Part shown: piece by piece, positions 7,051 to 14,206 of the stretch
How positions within the stretch are numbered: the first letter of the stretch is position 1
How the letters are laid out: each line of letters opens with the position of its first letter
NCBI GenBank assembly: GCA_002315935.1
Contig: DCII01000040.1
Coordinates: forward strand, 1-20,939
DNA length: 20,939 nt
Direction: 5' to 3'
DNA from: Ruminococcaceae bacterium UBA1730
GTDB lineage: Bacteria > Bacillota > Clostridia > Oscillospirales > Acutalibacteraceae
The notes under the pieces: model-generated
The model's database searches: none
Told to the model about the DNA's origin: nothing
Seen by the model: the letters and a program-made list of their open reading frames with translations, nothing else
Program-made: the position numbers and the translations under genes

Positions 7051-10000
7051 ATGGTATATCGAATTTATGTTGAAAAGAAAAAAGAGCTTGCAAACGAAGC
7101 AAAGGCTCTTCTCTCCGATGCAAGAAACCTGCTCGGAATAACCGCACTCAAGGATGTTCGCATCATCAACAGATATGATGCAGAAAAAATTTCAGATGAG
7201 CTTTTTGATTACGCTGTTAAAACAGTTTTTTCAGAGCCTCAGCTTGATATTGCAACAAAAGAAATCGAAACTGACGGTGCGGCGGTTTTTGCAGTTGAAT
7301 TTCTTCCCGGTCAGTTTGACCAGAGAGCAGATTCAGCCGCACAGTGCATTCAGATTATCTCGCAGGGTGACAGACCCGTTATCCGCTCCGCAAAGGTTTA
7401 CGCTCTTTACGGCGAGCTTTCGGATGCAGATATTGAAGAAATTAAGAAATATGTTATCAACCCCGTTGAAGCAAGAGAAGCTTCTCTTGAAAAGCCCGAA
7501 ACTCTTTATGTTGAATATGAAATCCCCACAACAGTAAAAACTCTTGACGGCTTCACTTCGCTTGACAGAAACGGTCTTGAGCAATTTGTTAAGGATTACG
7601 GACTTGCGATGGATGCCGATGACATCGAATTCTGTCAGAATTATTTCAAGAGCGAGCACCGTGACCCGACCATCACAGAAATCAGAATGATTGATACTTA
7701 TTGGTCAGACCACTGCCGCCACACAACCTTCCTCACAGTTATTGACGGCGTTAAGTTTGAAGATGAGCTTCTTCAGAAGGCATATGATGATTATATCAAT
7801 GTCAGAAAAGAGCTCGGCAGAACAAAGCCCATCTGCCTTATGGACCTTGCAACTGTTGCTGTTAAGTATCTCAAGGCAAACGGCAAGCTCAACAAGCTTG
7901 ATGAATCAGAAGAAATCAACGCCTGCACCGTTAAAATCAATGTTGATGTTGACGGCGTAACAGAACCGTGGCTTCTTCTTTTCAAGAACGAAACACACAA
8001 TCATCCAACCGAAATTGAGCCTTTCGGCGGAGCGGCAACCTGCATAGGCGGTGCAATCCGTGACCCTCTTTCGGGCAGATCATATGTTTACGGTGCAATG
8101 AGAGTTACCGGTGCGGCCGATCCTCTCAAGCCAGTCAGCGAAACCATTCCCGGCAAGCTTCCGCAGAGAAAGATTGTTACAACTGCCGCCGCAGGCTATT
8201 CATCCTACGGCAACCAGATAGGTCTTGCAACAGGCATCGTTGATGAAATCTATCATCCCGGCTATGCCGCAAAGAGAATGGAAATCGGTGCGGTTATCGC
8301 CGCAGCTCCCGCAGAAAATGTTCGCAGAGAAGTTCCCGCCCCCGGCGATGTTGTTATTCTTCTCGGCGGTTCAACCGGCAGAGACGGCATCGGCGGTGCA
8401 ACAGGTTCATCAAAGGCACATAACGCTCATTCAGTTGAAACCTGCGGTGCAGAGGTTCAGAAGGGTAACGCTCCCGAGGAACGCAAGCTTCAGAGACTTT
8501 TCAGAAACGGCACAGCCTGCCGTATGATTAAGCGTTGCAACGACTTCGGTGCAGGCGGCGTTTCGGTTGCTATCGGAGAACTCGCAGACGGTCTTGAAAT
8601 AGACCTCAACGCAGTTCCGAGAAAATATGAAGGTCTTGACGGAACAGAGCTTGCTATCAGCGAATCTCAGGAAAGAATGGCGGTTGTCATTGAGCCTGAA
8701 AATGTTGAAGCATTCCTCAAGCTCGCAGATTCGGAAAATCTTCAGGCCTGCCCCGTTGCAGTTGTTAAGGCTGACCCAAGACTTACAATGAACTGGAACG
8801 GTAAAAAGGTTGTTGATATAAGCCGTGAATTCCTTAATTCAAACGGTGCAGACAAGCATATTGACATAACTCCGGCAAAGCCCGAAAGCTATGATAAGGT
8901 CATAGAAGGCTCTTTCGCAGAGAATTTCAAGGCAGTTGCATCTGACCTTAATATGTGCTCAAAGAGAGGTCTTTCCGAAAGATTTGACTCAACCATCGGT
9001 GCAGGAACCGTTCTCATGCCCTTCGGCGGAAGAAATCAGCTCACTCCCATTCAGGCGATGGTTCAGAAGATTTCGGTTGAGCAGAAGCATACAGACGACT
9101 GCTCGCTGATGTCATGGGGTTATAACCCGTTCATCACCGAAAAAAGCCCCTATCACGGTGCATATCTTGCAGTTGTTGAATCAGTCTGCAAGCTTATTGC
9201 TTCCGGTGCAAAATTTGAGGATGTTTATCTCACCTTCCAGGAATATTTTGAGCATCCCGGCAAGGACGGCAAGCGTTGGGGCAAGCCTCTCGCCGCTCTT
9301 TTAGGTGCATTTGAAGCTCAGAAGGAGCTTGAAATCGGTTCAATCGGCGGCAAGGACTCAATGAGCGGCTCATTCGAAGACCTCGATGTCCCGCCCACCC
9401 TTGTTTCATTCGCAGTCACAACCGAAAAGGTTAAGGATATAGTTTCTCCCGAATTCAAGAAGGCAGGCAACAACGTTATCTGCATTGAACCTGAAACGGA
9501 TGCAAACGGTCTTCCCGTGACCGCTTCACTTCTCAAGGTGTTCGATACCGTTACAGAGCTTATGAGAAGCGGTAAAGCAGTTTCATGCTACACCCCGGGT
9601 CTCGGCGGCATAGGCGAAGCTGTTATGAAAATGTGCTTCGGCAACGGTCTCGGATTCAGCTTCGATAAGGACCTCTGCCCCAAGTGCATATTCAAATACC
9701 GTTATGGTTCATTCATTCTTGAAGTCACCGAGGAAACCAATCTCGGCTTCAAGGTCGGCGAGGTTACAGACGAAAAGGTTATCGCTCTCGGCGAAGAAAA
9801 AGTCTGCCTGAAAGAGCTTCTCGGCGAATACGAAGGCAAGCTTGAAAGCGTTTACAGCTGTAATATCAAGCAGGATAACACCCCTGTTGAGAATTTCAGC
9901 TTCAAGGCAGAAGGCTATCCCTCCCCCGTAATCAGAACCGCTAAACCCAAGGTTCTCATTCCTGCATTTCCCGGCACAAACTGTGAATTTGACAGTGCAA

Positions 10001-10740
10001 AGGCTGTTCGTGATGCAGGTGCAGAGCCTGAAATAATTGTTATAAATAATCTCTCCGCTTCAGGCATTCAGAGAAGCGTTGAAAAGTTTGCATCAGAGCT
10101 TAAAACAGCTCAGATGATATTCATTCCCGGTGGCTTCTCCGGTGGCGATGAACCTGACGGAAGCGGAAAATTCATCACCGCTTTCTTCAGAAATGCCGCC
10201 GTCAAAGAGGGTGTTACGGAGCTTCTCGAAAAGAGAGACGGCCTTATGTGCGGTATCTGCAACGGCTTCCAGGCTCTCATCAAGCTCGGTCTTGTTCCCT
10301 ACGGCAAGATTATCGACACCGATGAAAAATGCCCGACCCTTACCTTCAACACAATTGCCCGCCATCAGTCGAGAATTGTCCGCACACGCATTGCCTCCAA
10401 CAAGTCTCCGTGGCTTGCTCTGACCAATGTAGGCGATGTTTACAGCGTTCCCATTTCTCACGGCGAGGGTAGATTTCTTGCCGATGAAGAGCTTATCAGA
10501 AAGCTTGCCGCAAACGGTCAGATTGCAACGCAGTATGTTGACCTCGAAGGCAATGCAACAAACGATATTCATTTTAATCCCAATGATTCAATGTTCGCTA
10601 TTGAGGGAATAACCTCTCCTGACGGCAGAGTATTCGGCAAGATGGGTCACAGCGAAAGAATCGGTGCAGGTCTTTATAAAAATGTTCCCGGCGAATATGA
10701 CATCCGTATGTTTGAATCGGCAGTAAAATATTTTAAATAA
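7051..10740 (+). CDS. purL: Phosphoribosylformylglycinamidine synthase, single-chain (clostridial type)
   Basis: Converts FGAR, ATP and glutamine to FGAM. This is the 1229-residue fused form, so no separate purS or purQ is needed. In order: a PurS-like N-terminal region; a linker with TYWSDHCRHTTF; the first AIRS-like domain with THNHPTEIEPFGG (His316, His318) and GRDGIGGATGSSKA; a second AIRS-like half with GGRNQLTPIQAM and IGGKDSMSGSF; and a class I glutaminase from about residue 965 (IPAFPGTNCEFD, FIPGGFSGGDEPDG). The glutaminase triad is intact: Cys1070 in GICNGFQAL, His1137 and Glu1139 in SHGEGRF. So the only intact glutaminase encoded in this operon belongs to PurL. GGAGG of the start site lies within the end of purD. 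Confidence 0.97.
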   Translation: MVYRIYVEKKKELANEAKALLSDARNLLGITALKDVRIINRYDAEKISDELFDYAVKTVFSEPQLDIATKEIETDGAAVFAVEFLPGQFDQRADSAAQCIQIISQGDRPVIRSAKVYALYGELSDADIEEIKKYVINPVEAREASLEKPETLYVEYEIPTTVKTLDGFTSLDRNGLEQFVKDYGLAMDADDIEFCQNYFKSEHRDPTITEIRMIDTYWSDHCRHTTFLTVIDGVKFEDELLQKAYDDYINVRKELGRTKPICLMDLATVAVKYLKANGKLNKLDESEEINACTVKINVDVDGVTEPWLLLFKNETHNHPTEIEPFGGAATCIGGAIRDPLSGRSYVYGAMRVTGAADPLKPVSETIPGKLPQRKIVTTAAAGYSSYGNQIGLATGIVDEIYHPGYAAKRMEIGAVIAAAPAENVRREVPAPGDVVILLGGSTGRDGIGGATGSSKAHNAHSVETCGAEVQKGNAPEERKLQRLFRNGTACRMIKRCNDFGAGGVSVAIGELADGLEIDLNAVPRKYEGLDGTELAISESQERMAVVIEPENVEAFLKLADSENLQACPVAVVKADPRLTMNWNGKKVVDISREFLNSNGADKHIDITPAKPESYDKVIEGSFAENFKAVASDLNMCSKRGLSERFDSTIGAGTVLMPFGGRNQLTPIQAMVQKISVEQKHTDDCSLMSWGYNPFITEKSPYHGAYLAVVESVCKLIASGAKFEDVYLTFQEYFEHPGKDGKRWGKPLAALLGAFEAQKELEIGSIGGKDSMSGSFEDLDVPPTLVSFAVTTEKVKDIVSPEFKKAGNNVICIEPETDANGLPVTASLLKVFDTVTELMRSGKAVSCYTPGLGGIGEAVMKMCFGNGLGFSFDKDLCPKCIFKYRYGSFILEVTEETNLGFKVGEVTDEKVIALGEEKVCLKELLGEYEGKLESVYSCNIKQDNTPVENFSFKAEGYPSPVIRTAKPKVLIPAFPGTNCEFDSAKAVRDAGAEPEIIVINNLSASGIQRSVEKFASELKTAQMIFIPGGFSGGDEPDGSGKFITAFFRNAAVKEGVTELLEKRDGLMCGICNGFQALIKLGLVPYGKIIDTDEKCPTLTFNTIARHQSRIVRTRIASNKSPWLALTNVGDVYSVPISHGEGRFLADEELIRKLAANGQIATQYVDLEGNATNDIHFNPNDSMFAIEGITSPDGRVFGKMGHSERIGAGLYKNVPGEYDIRMFESAVKYFK

Positions 10741-10752
10741 TGGAGGATAATC

Positions 10753-12429
10753 ATGGCATACTTATCAGACATCGAAATCGCTCAGCAGTGCGAAATGAAA
10801 CACATCAGCGAAATCGCAAAGGTTGCAAATGTTGACGAGAAATATATCGAGCAATACGGCAGATATAAAGCAAAGGTTGACCTTTCTCTCCTCAACGAAA
10901 CAGATAAGAAGGATGGCAAGCTCATCCTTGTAACCGCTATTACCCCCACTCCCGCAGGCGAAGGCAAGACCACAACCACTATCGGACTTGCAGACGGTCT
11001 TAAGAGAATCGGCAAGAATGTTACCGTTGCTCTTCGTGAGCCTTCTCTCGGACCTGTTTTCGGCGTTAAGGGCGGTGCCGCAGGCGGCGGATATGCTCAG
11101 GTTGTTCCCATGGAGGATATTAACCTTCATTTCACAGGCGACTTCCACGCTATCGGAGCAGCCAACAACCTTCTTGCGGCTATGCTTGATAACCACATTC
11201 AGCAGGGCAATGCTCTCGGCATTGATGTTCGCAAAATCACATGGAAGCGTTGCGTTGACATGAATGACCGTCAGCTTCGTTTCATAGTTGACGGCATGGG
11301 CGGCAAAGCAAACGGCGTTCCCCGTGAAGACGGCTTCGACATCACCGTTGCAAGCGAAATCATGGCTGTTTTCTGCCTTGCAAATTCAATCACAGACCTC
11401 AAGGAAAGACTTTCAAGAATCATTGTCGGTTATACATATGATGATAAGCCCGTTACAGCAGGCGACCTCAAGGCAGTCGGTGCAATGACAGCTCTTCTCA
11501 AGGATGCTCTCAAGCCCAACCTTGTTCAGACTCTCGAAGGCACTCCTGCTTTCGTTCACGGCGGTCCCTTCGCAAATATCGCTCACGGCTGTAACTCCGT
11601 TATGGCAACAAAGCTCGCCCTCAAGATGGGCGACTATACCGTTACGGAAGCCGGCTTCGGTGCTGACCTCGGTGCAGAGAAATTCCTCGACATCAAATGC
11701 CGTATGGCAGGTCTTACTCCAGATGCAGTTGTTGTTGTTGCAACTGTCCGTGCTCTCAAGATGCATGGCGGTCTTGACAAAAAGTCACTCAACACAGAAG
11801 ACCTTGCAGCTCTCGAAAAGGGCATTCCCAACCTTCTTCGCCATGTTTCAAACATCAAGAATGTTTATAAGCTCCCCTGCGTTGTTGCAGTTAACCGTTT
11901 CCCGACCGACACAGATGCTGAAATTGATTTCATTATCAAGAAGTGCCGTGAACTTGGCGTAAACACCGTTCTTTCAACCGTTTGGGCAGAAGGCGGCAAG
12001 GGCGGCGAAGAGCTTGCAAAGGAGGTTGTCCGTCTTTGCGAGGAAGAACAGGGTGATTTCACCTTCTCATATGAGCTTGACCAGAGCATTGAAGAAAAAA
12101 TCAAGGCTGTTGTTACAAAGATTTACGGCGGTGTAGGCGTTAACATCGTTCCATCCGCAAGAAAGCAGATTGAACAGCTCACCGCTCTCGGCTTCGACAA
12201 GGTTCCCGTCTGCATCGCAAAAACACAGTACAGCTTCTCTGATGACCCCACAAAGCTCGGTGCTCCCGAAGGCTTTGAGGTTACAGTCAAGAATGTTAAG
12301 ATTTCGGCAGGTGCAGGCTTCATAGTTGTTCTTACCGGAGATATTCTTACCATGCCCGGTCTTCCCAAGTCACCTGCGGCAGAAAGAATTGATGTTGACG
12401 AAAGCGGCAAGATTTCAGGTCTTTTCTAA
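10753..12429 (+). CDS. fhs: Formate-tetrahydrofolate ligase
   Basis: Activates formate with ATP and THF to 10-formyl-THF. The 558-residue length is typical. The ATP loop TPTPAGEGKTTTTIGLADGL contains Lys72, followed by LREPSLGPVFGVKGGAAGGG, MEDINLHFTGDFHAI and MPGLPKSPAAERIDV near the C-terminus. TGGAGG precedes the ATG, 12 bases after purL. As the last gene of the purine operon it supplies the one-carbon donor for PurN and the AICAR formyltransferase. With the FNT channel it could form a formate-to-purine supply line. I see no convincing intrinsic terminator between its stop and the next promoter at 12472. Confidence 0.97.
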   Translation: MAYLSDIEIAQQCEMKHISEIAKVANVDEKYIEQYGRYKAKVDLSLLNETDKKDGKLILVTAITPTPAGEGKTTTTIGLADGLKRIGKNVTVALREPSLGPVFGVKGGAAGGGYAQVVPMEDINLHFTGDFHAIGAANNLLAAMLDNHIQQGNALGIDVRKITWKRCVDMNDRQLRFIVDGMGGKANGVPREDGFDITVASEIMAVFCLANSITDLKERLSRIIVGYTYDDKPVTAGDLKAVGAMTALLKDALKPNLVQTLEGTPAFVHGGPFANIAHGCNSVMATKLALKMGDYTVTEAGFGADLGAEKFLDIKCRMAGLTPDAVVVVATVRALKMHGGLDKKSLNTEDLAALEKGIPNLLRHVSNIKNVYKLPCVVAVNRFPTDTDAEIDFIIKKCRELGVNTVLSTVWAEGGKGGEELAKEVVRLCEEEQGDFTFSYELDQSIEEKIKAVVTKIYGGVGVNIVPSARKQIEQLTALGFDKVPVCIAKTQYSFSDDPTKLGAPEGFEVTVKNVKISAGAGFIVVLTGDILTMPGLPKSPAAERIDVDESGKISGLF

Positions 12430-12471
12430 TTCGGATTTTCTCTGATTTTTCTGTAATTTTAAAAAATAATA

Positions 12472-12500
12472 TTGACTTAATCCATTGTTTATGGTAACAT
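12472..12500 (+). promoter_or_regulatory. Sigma-A-type promoter of the T-box leader
   Basis: TTGACT (12472-12477) is followed after 17 bases by TAACAT (12495-12500). A TG one base before the -10 makes it an extended -10 promoter. Transcription would begin near 12507, just ahead of the T-box stem I, so the leucine unit can be expressed independently of the purine operon. Confidence 0.75.
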
Positions 12501-12506
12501 ATCCGC

Positions 12507-12739
12507 ATATGACAAATGCAATGACGGAATTATTATCTGCCGAAAAGCATTCAGAGAGCCGATGGCTGGTGAAAATCGGTATGCGAACTCAGATAAGTCT
12601 CCTTCCCGAGCAGGCTTCCGGAAAGTCGCAAGATGAAGTAAGGAAGCACGGAATTGCCCCGTTATCTTGGCAAAAAGCTTGTCAGAGCTTTATGAGTGGC
12701 CGATTTTCGGCAATCAGGGTGGTACCACGGATTTAATTC
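12507..12739 (+). promoter_or_regulatory. T-box riboswitch leader, leucine (CUC) specifier
   Basis: tRNA-sensing leader. Stem I pairs TTATCTG with CAGATAA and encloses a GCAT/ATGC helix. Distal to it come the conserved AGAGAG and the GGCTGGTGAAA loop region. On the 3' side of the specifier loop, the GAA of the loop-E motif (12585-12587) is followed by CTC at 12588-12590, a leucine codon. A GCCGA/TCGGC hairpin (12699-12711) fits stem III. The T-box sequence AGGGTGGTACCACGG is at 12716-12730. Uncharged tRNA-Leu would bind the bulge and block the following terminator, switching on the downstream genes when leucine is scarce. The element is clear; the specifier call rests on manual folding. Confidence 0.92.
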
Positions 12740-12740
12740 G

Positions 12741-12779
12741 TCCCTGAGGTCAATTCAAGTGACCTCGGGGATTTTTTAT
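12741..12779 (+). terminator. T-box-controlled intrinsic terminator
   Basis: A 12-base-pair stem (12741-12752 with 12760-12771, one G-T pair) closes over a seven-base loop and is followed by TTTTTTATTT. The TCCC of its 5' arm is also the partner of AGGG in the T-box antiterminator, so the two structures exclude each other. It could also stop read-through from fhs. Confidence 0.93.
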
Positions 12780-12811
12780 TTTTCCGGGTCAGAAACGAAA
12801 GGATAATTCTT

Positions 12812-14206
12812 ATGAAAAAAATCAGCATCTGTGACATGACCCTCTGTCCTTCAAAGGGTTCATACAGCTTCAAGGAAAAGATTGAAATTGCCCGTCAGCT
12901 CGGCAATTTGGGCGTTGATGTTATTGAAATTCCCGAGATAGTCAATGTCAGAACCGATGCTCTTCTTGTTAAAACCGTTTCTTCATTCGTTAAAAAAAGC
13001 ATCATTTCCGTTGAGGCCGGCGGAACAGAGGAGGGCATTGCCAATGCCGCTTCCGCTCTTATCAACACAGCAATGCCGAGAATAAGAATTTCTCTGCCTG
13101 TTTCAACCGTCGGAATGGAATACAGCTATCATAAAAAAGGTTCAAAAATGCTTGACCTTATTTCAAAGCTCGTTACTTCGGCAAAAGAAAAATGCTCCGA
13201 TGTTGAATTCTGTGCTCTTGATTCAACAAGAGCGGAAGCAGGATTTCTTCCCCTTGTTGCAAAGACCGCCATTGAAGCAGGTGCAAACACCTTCACAATC
13301 TGCGACAGCGAAGGCGTTATGATGCCTGATGAATTTGCCGCTTTCGTTTCAGATTTCATCAAAGAAACTGAAATCGGCGAAGAAGTTACTGTCGGTGTTA
13401 TGTGCAGAAACATCAACGGTCTTGCCGCCGCTTCCGCAATTCTTGCAGTCAAGAACGGTGCGACCGCAGTCAAAACCGCTTCGGGAAGCGACATTACGGA
13501 CCTTTCAACCTTTGCAGGAATAATCAAAAACTGCGGAACAAACTGCGGCTTCTGCTCCGACCTCAAAATAACACAGCTCGGCAGAATTTTAAGCCAGATA
13601 ACAAGAATTTCAGGCGGTGTTGTTGCCGAAAAAGAAACAGCTTCAATCGTTTCAACTGATAATTCAATCAGACTTGATGCAAAGGACAATATTGATTCCG
13701 TTATCATTGCCGTCAGAATGCTCGGCTATGACCTTTCTCCCGAGGACGAAACAAAGGTCTATGAAGAATTCTGTAGAGTTGCCGAAAAGAAAACAGTCGG
13801 TGCAAAGGAGCTTGATGCTATCGTTGCTTCCTCGTCCTTGCAGGTTCCTGCGGCATATAAGCTCATCAGCTATTTCGTTTCGTCAGGCAATGTTGTGTCC
13901 TCCTCCGCTCAGATAAAGCTTGAGCGTGACGGCAGAGAAATCAACGGAATTTCCATGGGTGACGGTCCTATTGATGCCGCTTTCGTCACCATTGAGCAAA
14001 TGATAGGTCATCATTATGAGCTTGATGATTTTCAAATTCAGGCAGTTACCGAGGGCAAGGAAGCGATGGGCTCGGCAATAGTTAAGCTTCGCAACAACGG
14101 CAAGCTCTATTCGGGAAACGGCATTTCAACCGACATTATCGGAGCGAGCATCAGGGCATATCTGAACGCTCTCAATAAAATCGTTTATGAGGAGGCAGAA
14201 GGATGA
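12812..14206 (+). CDS. 2-isopropylmalate synthase-like protein with degenerate active site
   Basis: A 464-residue protein of the DRE-TIM/LeuA family. Residues 1 to about 300 align with the catalytic barrel (GVDVIEIPEIVN, TFTICDSEGVMMPDEF). About 345-460 is a well-kept LeuA allosteric domain (VSSGNVVSSSAQIKLERDG, DAAFVTIEQMIG, YSGNGISTDIIGAS). The key residues are missing: the DTTLRDGEQ motif reads DMTLCPSKG (Arg to Cys12, Asp to Pro13), the barrel glutamate position is Leu136 in FCALDSTR, and the metal HxH of the HCHND motif is Met197-Cys198-Arg199 in VMCRNIN. Ordinary metal-dependent Claisen condensation is therefore unlikely. It is the first gene behind the leucine T-box and overlaps the next gene by four bases (ATGA). 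It may be a leucine-sensing subunit, or an enzyme with changed chemistry. The frame is intact, so it does not look like a pseudogene. Confidence 0.85.
   Translation: MKKISICDMTLCPSKGSYSFKEKIEIARQLGNLGVDVIEIPEIVNVRTDALLVKTVSSFVKKSIISVEAGGTEEGIANAASALINTAMPRIRISLPVSTVGMEYSYHKKGSKMLDLISKLVTSAKEKCSDVEFCALDSTRAEAGFLPLVAKTAIEAGANTFTICDSEGVMMPDEFAAFVSDFIKETEIGEEVTVGVMCRNINGLAAASAILAVKNGATAVKTASGSDITDLSTFAGIIKNCGTNCGFCSDLKITQLGRILSQITRISGGVVAEKETASIVSTDNSIRLDAKDNIDSVIIAVRMLGYDLSPEDETKVYEEFCRVAEKKTVGAKELDAIVASSSLQVPAAYKLISYFVSSGNVVSSSAQIKLERDGREINGISMGDGPIDAAFVTIEQMIGHHYELDDFQIQAVTEGKEAMGSAIVKLRNNGKLYSGNGISTDIIGASIRAYLNALNKIVYEEAEG

Noticed and set aside
12485..12736. An 83-codon open frame inside the T-box leader
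   Set aside because: It lies wholly within the structured RNA leader, has no ribosome site, and the conservation there is that of T-box motifs.
12812..14206. LeuA-like gene considered as a pseudogene
   Set aside because: Full-length open frame, good ribosome site, coupled start to the next gene and a conserved allosteric domain point to a functional protein.
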